Part shown: piece after piece, positions 52,301 to 58,500 of the stretch
How the letters are laid out: every line of letters begins with the position of its first letter
Numbering within the stretch: the first letter of the stretch is position 1
NCBI RefSeq assembly: GCF_001949145.1
Contig: NW_019091407.1
Span: 947,649 to 1,011,648 of the forward strand
Source: Acanthaster planci
Lineage: Eukaryota > Echinodermata > Asteroidea > Valvatida > Acanthasteridae
Length of the DNA stretch: 64,000 nt
Direction: 5' to 3'
Translations under genes and position numbers: made by a program
Notes under the pieces: generated by a model
The model's database searches: none
The model's input: only the letters and a program-made list of their open reading frames with translations
What the model was told of the DNA's origin: nothing

Positions 52301-53208
52301 GAACTCAACATGCAGTCGACAGTGGTCCAACGAAACTCTAAGTACTGACGAAAGCGCAAAGGTACTGATGACAATAATACGGAGGAAGTATTGCATGCCG
52401 AAGGCAAATTAAAAATAGAACAATGAATGAGCTCAGTGCTGTCTGCAGCCTAGCTGGGCTGTGTCAACAAGTAGACTCAAAATGTGCCTACTGGAGACAG
52501 AAACACAGCGCATTTTGCTGGTCTAACCCATGGTCTGACAAACCAAGCGCTTGTTGCTTGTTCGAATATTCACTACGCTCAAAATATACTGGCATGTATG
52601 GACTGTAACGCGTACCAGCAATGAGAAAAGAAACACTACATGCTTCTCTGCTAGCCAGAACGAACGGGTTGGCCTGGCAGAAGTGACAAGAAACTTATCA
52701 TAGTGACCCTAATGCAGCAATTAATGAACACTTAAAATACAAATCAAGGACCTGTTGGAAGCCACTGAAACGATTAGAACTGAGACTAAAAGGAGCCTCA
52801 CGTATAGCTTACATCAAGGGGAACATTGTTTTTAATTGAAAAAGATAACGTTACTCACAGATGCTGAGTTTCCTCCGGTAACACCATTTGCTGTATGGAT
52901 GTGATGTGCTCGCCGGAGCACTCCACACCATACGCCGGCACGGCCTCCTTGCTATACAGTGGGTTGCACATGCAGCCGGCCGGGCAAGGAACGTCCCGGT
53001 ACCCGGTGTCCAGGTCCACCTCAGTCTCTGTGGGACCGTCATTGCCCACTCCCCATGTTGGGTTCTGGTCGTCGTCGCTGTCGTCGGCCAGCTCCGGTGC
53101 GGCGGACGGCACGCTCTCCTCCCCAGCGGAGGGGGTTCGCATCAGGCACAGGTACATCAAGAATACACGGTACGATGTCGAGGTTAACACTCGGGCTAAC
53201 ACCTTCAT
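1..53208 (-). CDS. TSHR-like: Glycoprotein hormone receptor (type A LGR, TSHR/FSHR/LHCGR-like), 9 exons, 3' end outside window
   Basis: Join, in transcript order: 53208-52859, 9786-9715, 7321-7247, 6379-6305, 5489-5412, 3043-2969, 1938-1870, 1299-1228, 994-1. All eight junctions use GT-AG sites and split a codon after its second base. The joined CDS is 1860 nt, 620 codons, without a stop. Order of domains: signal peptide (about residues 1-29), acidic stretch, LRR N-cap with Cys75/79/81/97, leucine-rich repeats from about 105 to 330, hinge from the HCCAF motif (340-344) to FNPC (489-492), then TM1, TM2 and TM3 ending in ERW (602-604), the form of the DRY motif typical of this family. The product is a plasma-membrane receptor for cystine-knot hormones, normally coupled through Gs to cAMP (family knowledge). 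The ligand is probably GPA2/GPB5-like (inference). TM4-TM7 and the tail lie left of the window. Relaxin-type and R-spondin-type LGRs are unlikely, because the hinge cysteine pattern and repeat number are those of type A. Confidence 0.93.
995..1227 (-). other. Receptor intron 8
   Basis: GT-AG intron of 233 nt between exons 8 and 9, with no further repeat-like coding segment. It is the shortest intron of the gene. Confidence 0.85.
1228..1299 (-). CDS. TSHR-like: Receptor exon 8: leucine-rich repeat
   Basis: This exon is 72 nt. The acceptor is CTGTATTTCAG and the donor is GT|GTAAGT. It encodes [17 protein letters not shown] and then IVELTN. It leads into the final exon through a split Val codon. 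Intron 8 is only 233 nt. Confidence 0.92.
1300..1869 (-). other. Receptor intron 7, containing a SINE
   Basis: GT-AG intron of 570 nt. More than a third of it is the tRNA-derived SINE at 1640-1850. I see nothing else in it. Confidence 0.85.
1640..1850 (+). mobile_element. tRNA-derived SINE, copy 1
   Basis: A tRNA-like head carries an A-box-like tggtcgagtgg (1698-1708) and a B-box-like ggtttgagtcc (1743-1753). An unrelated body follows (a T run, 'aagccctcggggcatacactgag', 'acacgtcaggcagggc'), then an A-rich tail to 1850. A closely similar arrangement recurs at 37324-37516, which shows dispersal. Head plus body plus A-rich tail is the classic layout of Pol III SINEs. It is not a functional tRNA, because the anticodon arm is degenerate. 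Confidence 0.75.
1870..1938 (-). CDS. TSHR-like: Receptor exon 7: leucine-rich repeat
   Basis: This exon is 69 nt, the shortest repeat exon. The acceptor is TTGTTACAG and the donor is TT|GTAAGT. It encodes [20 protein letters not shown] and then YK, ending on a short strand like the AFNGT.L repeat of vertebrate receptors. A SINE tail lies 19 bp downstream of its donor. Confidence 0.9.
1939..2968 (-). other. Receptor intron 6
   Basis: GT-AG intron of about 1.0 kb. Overlapping minus-strand open frames near 2271-2739 lack codon or domain support. Nothing else is recognised. Confidence 0.8.
2969..3043 (-). CDS. TSHR-like: Receptor exon 6: leucine-rich repeat
   Basis: This exon is 75 nt. The acceptor is TTTTGCAG and the donor is CT|GTGAGT. 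It encodes [20 protein letters not shown] and then EVYY, a typical repeat (LSHN.I..L....F.GL). Phase matches both neighbours. Confidence 0.92.
3044..5411 (-). other. Receptor intron 5
   Basis: GT-AG intron of about 2.4 kb. It contains a short C-rich tract (about 3386-3404) and a near-duplicated 16-bp unit 'catcatccatcttcaa' at about 5231-5262. No coding segment fits the phase of the gene. Confidence 0.8.
5412..5489 (-). CDS. TSHR-like: Receptor exon 5: leucine-rich repeat
   Basis: This exon is 78 nt. The acceptor is CCCTCACAG and the donor is TT|GTGAGT. It encodes [20 protein letters not shown] and then GTLKD. This is the atypical repeat that in TSHR reads like NTGLKMFPDLTKVYSTD: the P-(D/N)-L-T core and the Y..(T/S)(N/D)D stretch are shared. 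It carries one N-L-T sequon. Confidence 0.9.
5490..6304 (-). other. Receptor intron 4, with inverted-repeat element and poly-T tract
   Basis: GT-AG intron of 815 nt. It holds the small inverted-repeat element at 5643-5792 and a run of T at about 6151-6170. Confidence 0.8.
5643..5792. mobile_element. Small MITE-like inverted-repeat element
   Basis: The ends are inverted copies beginning ggtcagattga, and similarity continues for about 30 bp (left ggtcagattgaccaggaatg, right on the minus strand ggtcagattgaaccggaat). Inside are two tandem 'gtcaaaatgaycca' units (5693-5732). It is 150 bp with no coding capacity. No clear target duplication is seen, so the superfamily is unknown. Confidence 0.5.
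6305..6379 (-). CDS. TSHR-like: Receptor exon 4: leucine-rich repeat
   Basis: This exon is 75 nt. The acceptor is GGCTTTTCAG and the donor is TT|GTGAGT. It encodes [16 protein letters not shown] and then GNLPRLNS. The NLP.L segment matches the style of the equivalent repeat in vertebrate glycoprotein hormone receptors. The phase agrees with exons 3 and 5. Introns on either side are 815 and 867 nt. Confidence 0.88.
6380..7246 (-). other. Receptor intron 3
   Basis: GT-AG intron of 867 nt. A minus-strand 60-codon frame at 6623-6805 ends next to a donor-like GTAAGG, but no leucine-rich repeat is encoded and its phase has a stop, so it is not treated as an exon. Confidence 0.8.
7247..7321 (-). 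CDS. TSHR-like: Receptor exon 3: leucine-rich repeat
   Basis: This exon is 75 nt. The acceptor is a strong pyrimidine tract ending GAAG, and the donor is AT|GTAAGT. It encodes [16 protein letters not shown] and then HNLEELTG, a canonical repeat with the conserved Asn, Ile and Phe positions. Codons split at both ends give Ile with the neighbouring exons. It is too short to stand out as an open reading frame; I found it from splice signals, phase and repeat motif. Confidence 0.88.
7322..9714 (-). other. Receptor intron 2
   Basis: GT-AG intron of about 2.4 kb. I see no repeats of note and no extra exon in the right phase. Confidence 0.8.
9715..9786 (-). CDS. TSHR-like: Receptor exon 2: leucine-rich repeat
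   Basis: This exon is 72 nt, with acceptor TTGCAG and donor AT|GTAAGT. It encodes [15 protein letters not shown] followed by ANFTVLNT, one repeat with the usual L..T.(V/I)..(L/I)....F..(F/L)..L spacing and an N-F-T sequon. It continues exon 1 directly (QHL-SLTDTN), as expected from the start of the TSHR and FSHR ectodomains. Upstream of it lies the 43-kb intron 1. Confidence 0.9.
9787..16587 (-). other. Receptor intron 1, 3' part
   Basis: First 6.8 kb next to exon 2. It includes C runs (near 9838-9848 and 10329-10339), a GTAC-rich patch (about 12410-12440) and scattered short open frames without domain features. No exon consistent with the gene was found. Confidence 0.7.
16596..17484. mobile_element. 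Non-autonomous hAT-like DNA transposon with 8-bp TSD
   Basis: The 889-bp element is bounded by perfect 8-bp direct repeats ctgccacc at 16588-16595 and 17485-17492. The termini are inverted: CAGGGGCATAGCGAG on the left, and CAGGGGCGTGGCGAC on the right when read on the minus strand. Each is followed by a G-rich run. The interior is A-rich on the plus strand (about 16850-17350) and has no substantial open frame. An 8-bp target duplication with CAGGGG-type termini is characteristic of the hAT superfamily. With no transposase encoded, it must have been mobilised in trans. Confidence 0.8.
17493..25213 (-). other. Receptor intron 1, middle segment A
   Basis: 7.7 kb without a supported gene. The longest frame is 183 codons on plus (23419-23970). 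It has no recognisable domain and no clear splice context, and looks like chance. A G-rich run lies at about 18640-18658. A fragment near 23210-23252 is an inverted relative of 28957-29001. Confidence 0.65.
23210..23252 (-). repeat. Fragment of a dispersed repeat, copy A
   Basis: Read on the minus strand, this about 43-bp stretch contains 'caatatagccgacttgtgaat' split around one variable base. It aligns at roughly 80% with plus-strand 28957-29001 ('caatatggccggcttgtg'). The two occur in opposite orientations 5.7 kb apart. It is probably a relic of a common element; the family is not identified. Confidence 0.4.
25214..25400. repeat. Two adjacent inverted-repeat stems
   Basis: The first stem is aagcgaagcacaggc (25214-25228) with gcctgtgctttttcgctt (25247-25264), 15 pairs with a 3-base bulge and an 18-base loop. 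The second is a GC-only stem, cccgggggc (about 25350-25358) with gcccccggg (about 25388-25396). Each arm is also partly self-complementary. They are probably parts of a degraded mobile element. Confidence 0.5.
25401..35429 (-). other. Receptor intron 1, middle segment B
   Basis: 10 kb without a supported gene. It includes the repeat fragment at 28957-29001, a GT/GGTG-rich tract at about 30340-30500 and a C run near 31725. Overlapping frames at 32002-32659 on both strands (140 and 156 codons) show no domain signature. Confidence 0.6.
28957..29001 (+). repeat. Fragment of a dispersed repeat, copy B
   Basis: Counterpart of minus-strand 23210-23252. It follows a C run and an A run (about 28930-28953), which often mark element ends. 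Confidence 0.4.
35430..35612 (+). repeat. Dispersed repeat pair, copy 1
   Basis: About 180 bp aligning at roughly 70% with 43468-43654 in the same orientation. Shared blocks include 'cgtatacc', 'gaggggt', 'tatattgtt', 'atgtctgaaaagaattcc' and 'acaatgaccaacacaaa'. The element class is unknown. Confidence 0.55.
35840..35945. repeat. Short palindromic segment
   Basis: It contains ggtgttaaattaacacc (about 35920-35936), a nearly perfect palindrome, and a related 'ggtgttgaattggcgtta' upstream. It may be the end of a MITE; too short to classify. Confidence 0.3.
35946..37193 (-). other. Receptor intron 1, unremarkable segment
   Basis: 1.2 kb between the palindrome and the SINE foldback. No supported gene and no repeat structure that I can classify. 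Confidence 0.6.
37194..37535. mobile_element. Foldback formed by two tRNA-SINE arms
   Basis: The left arm (37194 to about 37320) is an inverted copy of the right arm (about 37405-37535), close to 90% identical. The arms include the tRNA B-box region, the 'aagcctttggggca' body and the 'gggcagggc' tail. The inversion extends past the SINE tail into 'aaattaattttggat' on the left and its complement on the right. The central 80 bp carries an A-box (37377-37387) and matches copy 1 at 1640 onwards. It could be two SINEs inserted head-to-head or an inverted-repeat transposon that captured SINE sequence. Confidence 0.7.
37536..40290 (-). other. Receptor intron 1, segment between foldback and microsatellite
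   Basis: 2.8 kb without a supported gene. A 137-codon minus frame (39577-39990) overlaps a 98-codon plus frame; neither shows a domain. Confidence 0.6.
40291..40321 (+). repeat. (TC)n microsatellite
   Basis: About 15 uninterrupted CT dinucleotides. Confidence 0.9.
40907..41651. mobile_element. Possible hAT-like non-autonomous element
   Basis: The left end is cagtggtgtagccagggggg. The right end on the minus strand is catgagcgtggccagg; 11 of the first 16 bases agree. The interior is G-rich, then A-rich (about 41440-41500), then C-rich, the same layout as the element at 16596. No target duplication could be matched, so the assignment is tentative. Confidence 0.35.
41652..43467 (-). other. Receptor intron 1, unremarkable segment
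   Basis: 1.8 kb with no supported gene. A T run and G/C runs lie at about 42890-42935, and a C-rich patch at about 43150-43230. Confidence 0.6.
43468..43654 (+). repeat. Dispersed repeat pair, copy 2
   Basis: Same-strand relative of 35430-35612. It lies inside a 106-codon plus-strand frame (43411-43731). The frame is not kept open by any recognisable domain, and I treat it as repeat sequence. Confidence 0.55.
44711..44935 (+). repeat. 21-bp minisatellite, about 10.7 copies
   Basis: Units start gtcgtgtgtgtgag or gtcgtgtttgtgaat and end ttgaac or ttgaat. Two variants roughly alternate, giving a 42-bp higher-order period. Because 21 is a multiple of 3 and the units lack stops in several frames, long frames run through it on both strands. 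One of these is the longest frame of the window (44473-45087), an artefact of the repeat encoding heptads such as VCEFERR. Confidence 0.9.
44936..45892 (-). other. Receptor intron 1, segment between minisatellite and its inverted relic
   Basis: About 1 kb, AT-rich, no supported gene. Confidence 0.6.
45893..45970 (-). repeat. Inverted, degenerate copies of the 21-bp minisatellite unit
   Basis: On the minus strand it reads gtcgtgtgtgtgagttggaac-like units (positions about 45930-45953 and 45893-45907), two to three decayed copies. It faces the main array at 44711-44935 in opposite orientation, 1 kb away. Confidence 0.55.
46895..47218 (-). other. Unassigned open frame with exon-like borders
   Basis: A minus-strand frame of up to 107 codons with no ATG at its start. 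An acceptor-like GTTGACAG lies near 47212 and a donor-like GTAAGTACC near 46974-46982. Text such as [17 protein letters not shown] is compositionally protein-like, but I recognise no family, and its ends do not fit the phase of the receptor. It could be an unannotated alternative exon, a transposon remnant or chance; I favour chance or a relic. Confidence 0.2.
48326..48425 (+). repeat. (GGTA)n tetranucleotide repeat with GGTG variants and one N
   Basis: Fifteen or more ggta units with a ggtg-rich interior. An ambiguous base is present at 48362, so array length may be misassembled. Confidence 0.9.
48523..48668. repeat. 146-bp near-perfect hairpin (foldback element)
   Basis: The left arm starts aatgggaggctttga, and the right arm read on minus starts aatgggagattttga. 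Both continue with similar 'ggtggc.gca.acat.ctggtcctt' and 'gtagcact' blocks over about 58 bp, roughly 80% identical, around a loop of about 25 bp. No coding capacity. It is probably a MITE; a transcribed hairpin RNA is a weaker alternative. Confidence 0.65.
49310..49450 (-). repeat. Candidate dispersed repeat, CCC/GGG-rich block
   Basis: Higher GC than its surroundings, and open on several frames of both strands. The minus-strand text 'ggttttcctcccacctc' resembles common invertebrate interspersed repeats. There is no second copy in the window, so support is weak. Confidence 0.25.
49628..49820 (+). repeat. Tandem duplication, two about 83-bp copies 110 bp apart
   Basis: Copies at 49628-49710 and 49738-49820 share 'aagacacgaacggtcggaga', 'tggtctaagttaaca' and 'aatgcccgcaggaa', with only a few differences. 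A local duplication; its period is 110 bp. Confidence 0.85.
49821..52858 (-). other. Receptor intron 1, 5' part next to exon 1
   Basis: 3 kb. It has G runs at about 50802-50813 and 50876-50886, and a GC-rich patch at 50960-51180 with overlapping open frames on both strands but no recognisable domain. No gene is supported. Confidence 0.6.
52859..53208 (-). CDS. TSHR-like: Receptor exon 1: signal peptide and LRR N-cap
   Basis: Encodes residues 1-116 plus two bases of codon 117. The open frame extends upstream only to a GTG at 53220 and an in-frame TAG a little further on, so the ATG at 53208 is the first usable start. Residues 1-29 begin MKVLARVL and contain a hydrophobic core, with likely cleavage near PSAG. 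A 40-residue acidic, proline-containing linker ([15 protein letters not shown]) follows. The cap has CPAGCMC and a fourth Cys at 97, the standard arrangement at the start of LRR ectodomains, and then the first beta strand (LPEETQHL). The donor is CT|GTGAGT. The exon is locally GC- and CpG-rich, unlike the surrounding introns. Confidence 0.9.
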
Positions 53209-54255
53209 TGTAACGTTCACCTCAAACCAAGTTTTCAGTTTGAAAAACTACGAAAGTATTGGAATAGATCAACGTTAACCGATGGCCGGGTGTAATAACT
53301 CGTTCAGGACAAACATGTGCCTCGGCACGGAGTGATTACATGGAGCGCGTTCGGTTGCGCGTGACAACCTGGCGTGACAACCCTCACCGACTGAGCCGAG
53401 GAAATGCGACAGAGATGTCCACACAGTTCAATGTATTCGCTCAAATTCTGAGAGAAAAAGAAATGCGCATTAGTTATGCCATCAAGTCAGTGCCCGAGGT
53501 AGTCCAGTGGGTGGCATGTGCCTCTCTAAACCCTTCGTATAATGATACATCCAATCGTACAAGCTTCGCTTCTAAATCGGAGGCAATGCGATTGAAAGAC
53601 ATCGTCTAGGATGACTTCCCATAGGTAAGAGCTCCGTTACATTGCGTGACCTGTAGTTGAGCAGACTGACATTTTACCTTTATTTCGGCCACCCATCACT
53701 CGTGACAGAGGTCAGCCAATCAGAGCAAGGCCAAAATTATGAATATTTAAAGTTTACTTTTAACGAATGAAATGGAAGATTGTCAAGTCTCGTCTTAAGC
53801 ACGTGACAGTAGGTGCCATTATTAACATATAAAACCATTTTAAGGAGTAAAACATTGTCTGCAAAAAAGAATTGCTTTTTTGAAATATTTAAATCCTTAA
53901 ACATTGGAGACTTTCTTGAGAAAATGCAATTCTTACTTAGCTGGCTAAATAACTGGGGAACCTAACTAAATTAGAGCTGGGATATCCACATAAAGCCTGC
54001 TGTCATTAACATAATTGCGGTAAATTCGTAGGCATTGTCAATAAACACTGGTAAATTGCAAACCTTATGAGTATTTTCATGATAGCGTGGACTTGTTATT
54101 GTAGGGGCATCATTTCAAACCCCTGATTTGCTGAAACCTACTCGCTGTATAAACAGCTTTTCTATCTCTTTCTTCTCTCCGATTGTTTGGCTGGCTATTA
54201 TGATACTCTTTGCTAATTTCAATTTATTTTCCTATCAGGCCCATATATTTTCATT
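53209..54255. promoter_or_regulatory. 5' flank of the receptor gene
   Basis: Holds the 5' UTR and presumably the promoter. The first 200-300 bp are CpG-richer than background. I see no TATA box at a convincing position. An 89-codon plus-strand frame (53340-53609) diverges from the receptor but has no domain and may be chance. Confidence 0.4.
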
Positions 54256-54673
54256 CAGTGGCGTAAATTTGTGCCAGAGATTGGGGGATGGAAGTTGGCG
54301 GACGGGGAACTGTGGGGGATGACTTGCCTTGCCTTGCCATGGAAATTTGAAAAGCAGGAGGTGTGGCACAATAATATGACACGATATGGAGGCAATGTTC
54401 ATGATACAGATGTAGGCCTACATCTGCAATGAGTATTACATTCCCACAGACTCGTACATCAGAACGGCATATTAATGTATTTTTCTAATTGTTCTCCACT
54501 TTGAAGTACTTCTGAATGTATTTTTATTGGGAAGTCCGGAATATTCTTCACAATCAGAGCGATTCTCATATCTCACCAGGAAAAAGTGGGGGATGATTGG
54601 CCCACCTCCCAGGCCCCCTCCGGGTCAAAAAGTGGTGAATATATACCCCCATCCCCCGTGATTTAAGCCATTA
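54256..54673. mobile_element. hAT-like MITE (degraded)
   Basis: The left end is cagtggcgtaaatt, followed by gggggatgg. The right end on minus is taatggcttaaat, followed by gggggatggggg. Flanks ttttcatt and tttctatt resemble a decayed 8-bp target duplication. No open frame. Confidence 0.45.
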
Positions 54674-55253
54674 TTTCTATTGCTTTTGGAGTGTCAAGGT
54701 ACACCATCGCATGCGATGGAGAGTGTATTGCGGAGCAACTACAGGCCTGCTCCGCTCTGTCAAAGGATGTCGGTTTTGAGACTAACAGCTTGTTTGCACG
54801 CATAACATCTAGCGGTACGCTCACAAGCAGTATGAAATTACGCAGTCGTTGTGTAAATTAAAAGACTTTCTTTTCCCTCGGTATTTACATAATCCATCAA
54901 TTTGAGACTACGGTATTTGGGAAGCAGAGAGTTTTCAAAATCAGAGGGAAATGGATTCAGTGAATATAAATAGTGGGCGATTTTCTCTGGAGATAAGTAA
55001 ATCTGTAGATTACTACATGTATTAAGCAAAATGTCGGCACTCGTGCCTGTGACATTGCATGAACTCGTTCGCCAGCTTTTTTACACGTTTAGTTTGGGAA
55101 CAGGTGTGCAAACAACTGTTTTGCCGAAATAGCATTCACGGATTAGGCCTATGTCCCTTTCTCAGCGTTGGGTGTTGCCTTCTTCGTACTACAAAAAAGA
55201 GTGATATTGGACGTATTTAAGATACTAAGCTATTTTCCCACTGTCTGCAGCCG
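54674..55253. other. Intergenic, unremarkable
   Basis: 580 bp between two MITE-like elements; nothing recognised. Confidence 0.6.
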
Positions 55254-55511
55254 ACACTGTAAAAACGCTAGGAAATTTTTGTCCAACGTTGGGTACGAGG
55301 TGAATCGCTAAACTGTTCAACGAAAGATCAAAACACTGGGTAAATGAAGTAGAACAAATACTATTTTCTATAACCGGTGGGTGAAATAAAACAGGTTGTT
55401 CACATATCAGGAAAGAATCAGTGACGTTAGGTAATCTGTTTGCCCAACAATTAGGCAATTCACCTGATACCTAACGTAGGGCAAAAATGTTGTTCGTCGT
55501 TTTTACAGTGT
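55254..55511. mobile_element. MITE with acactgtaaaaacg termini
   Basis: Terminal inverted repeats start acactgtaaaaacg at both ends. Similarity continues for about 60 bp (left 'atttttgtccaacgtt', right on minus 'atttttgccctacgtt', then 'aggtgaat' in both). Total length is 258 bp, with no coding capacity. The target duplication is unclear, so the superfamily is open. Confidence 0.75.
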
Positions 55512-58500
55512 AGCAATGCACAATTGTGTTTTTTCCAGGGAAAAGCGAAAGCGATTATTGGGAATTTTTCGGGATCCCTCTCTTTAATCTTTTGTTCAAG
55601 TTTACCAACAGCCCCTCCCCCTCATTTTTTCATTTTTTCCACGGTTTCTTTGCGTTGCTGTTTGTCGTTCAGTGAATACCCTTGGCTCCTCCCTATTCTA
55701 GCTTCATATATCCAAATTTGAGGGTTTTTTTTCAATTTAGCCTTTTGCCTCTTCTTCTTTATTCACTGCAAAATCAGTGGAAATTGTGTACGCGTTTTCC
55801 AGAGAATCATGGACACATGATCAGCGAGTGTTGGCAAGTGACTCAGTGCGGCAAAATCAACCCCAGAGGAATTGGGCACGAGCCATGATTAAGAACGTGA
55901 AAAATGACTTGGCACTCATTTTTCACCGATGTGGAGATTTTTTCGACATTTGCAATGCGACCAATGCTTAAAAAAATCGATCTGAAATTTCACAAACAAG
56001 CATTTTGTGGCATTAAATTCAAGTTTAAGGGTCTTAATTTAGGCTTTGTAACCGTCTGGTATAAATAACTGAACGCAACGTTTGAAAAAAACGAGGATAT
56101 TCACAGAAGTGTCAAATTACCTTTAGAGTATATCTCAATGAGATAAACAGACAAATCGCAAATGACAAGACGGTGACGTACCGGGCACTTTAATGCATAA
56201 CGTGCATGACCACCACTCCATGATGAGACGCGCGTTTAGTTACATCGTAAGAAGGGTGCGTAAACGCTGTTTGCACCCACTTCTTTTACAAGTGGCCTTT
56301 AATCTACGACAAGTTTATTGAAACGAGTTTAGGACCGTGTTTAATAGACAGTTTCGGCATCCAAGTTAATTTGTTCATATCCGTACACGTATCCGCATGT
56401 TCTTATACGTACGCGGGTACGTATAAGGTTTCGAAACTTTAGTTTACGTCCGTACGTGATGATGCACGTAGCAACATCGGTGGCGCTGATTTCTTCAAAA
56501 ACTAAATTCATTCACCCCAAATTTAACTCAAAGACATTGCTGTCCACACAAACGATACATCAAGTGTCGCGAAAGTGAGAATATTTTGGTTTTAGGGATG
56601 CAATTTGGGACTGATAATGTGGTGTGCAAAACCGAAACTTCATGCGTACCAATTCCGTACCAAGTTGCTTCCATGCGTCGCCGTTGAATTTCTCCACATT
56701 ACGTATAACAAGACAGCCCTAAAGAGTGACGTCATCAGCGAAAAAAAAGATATGGATACGTGGTATGCAAGCGGATTTTCTGTTTGCCGAAACTGTCTAA
56801 CTACTAAACGCTTTTCCCTGTGGTGTACATTCAGCTTTGTGAAATCTACATTTAAACAGATTCCTAATCGCACTTCAATGTAAATGTCTGAACAAGTCGT
56901 TGATGAAACGATGAAAGTGTTTAAAAACGTGTTTAAACTTCAAGCACCTTTTTTAAAGCGTAGACTCAGTTCCAGCCTACAATTTATTGTATGCCAGCCC
57001 CTCATTAAGAAATCTTTCCGGGCTAGTATTTCAAAAAGATGTATAATCCAGGCTAGCGTTTCACCGGAGGGCGTTTTCCCTATTTTGTATCATATTTCTG
57101 AGATAAAGGACGCCGGATGCCTAAATCTACTGAGTTAATTAAGATATCTTCGGGGATGTCATCACTGAGAGACGTCCTTCCTGTCTAGCTTCAATCATAA
57201 AGGATAGGGGAATAATACTTAGATTAACGAAGACTTCTCAAGAATTTTGATTAATTGTATCGGGTTTCTAAGATCATTGATCGTTGGGAAAGGGATCCTG
57301 AAGTAATGCTATACAGTTGTCAGTTGACAGGGTAAGCTATCCCAGAGGTCTGAGCATATTGCATGTAGAGCTAAAAATGACTACCTGGGAAATTTAGGTT
57401 TTTTTCAGCCGATGCTCTGAATTCCAGGGTATTCCATTTTGAAGCCTTACATACCATCTCCAAAACCAGGCGAAGTTTGGAAAGGGGCCTTCCTGCTGAA
57501 AGAATAATCTAAAATGGGTGTCATAAACAGTCTCAAATTGAGATTATTCATCTAACGGACGAGGAACTTGAATAGACAAAGCAGGTGTCATTTATGCACG
57601 AAATTGCCAAACTTATTTTTACACGTCTGTACTTATTTATGTGAGAAAATTTGGAGCATGCCTTGTTTAAGCTTCCGTATTCTTCAGCTCAGTGTCATCA
57701 AACCAAAGTAGTTCATCCCACAAGGAAGAAGCTTTGTCATGTCAGTGTTTGTACAGGTATCATCTATAACGTTCTTGTGCACGATGAATTAACGTTTTTA
57801 TAGGTTTTCCATGCCTGGAACTGGATCCCGGATCATCCATTATACTCTTGGTCCTGAGGAGGGTTGAATAAACCAGGAACAGCGATTGTGTAGGTCTACG
57901 ATTTAAGTGCTAAAATGATGAAATGGAATTTATCCAATAAGCGAGGGGACTCAGATGACAGACATGGTGAAAATTGCCGAGAGCGAGAACAAATTGTGGC
58001 TCAGTTTTGTAAACCTTACACGTACAACTAAGCGACAAGTTGAGACGATTGGAAATGAGGTATTTTAAAGTAGAAAATAGAGATTTCAGAATGAATTGCT
58101 CAGAAACTGATAAGCATTTTCCATAACTGACAATATTTGAGAGCTCACATTTGGATACCAATTAGGTGATGCTTGAGTCACACACTGTACAGGGATTATT
58201 CGAACTGGTAATGCCTAAATTGGCCGTGCCCATGAAAAGCGCTTGTAAAGAGGTTCAAAACAGACAAGGCACACGCTTCATTCCCGTGTAAGGATTTAGT
58301 GATAACACTCTTCATGTACATGTACATGTGGCCATGCCTCATGGTACTGTGCTTGATCTCACCTGAAAGTCGAGACCTCTGATGCAGTCATATCCGATGT
58401 CGTGGGACCGTAAAGCCAGCATCAAAATCAGCAAACTCGGTCTCGTAACCGAGACTTAGTTTCAGACCCTTGAGACTTTGCAAAAATCATGCTACGAAAC

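Noticed and set aside
52859-53220. Start of the receptor at 53220
   Set aside because: The codon there is GTG, not ATG. The first in-frame ATG is at 53208, and a signal peptide begins right after it.
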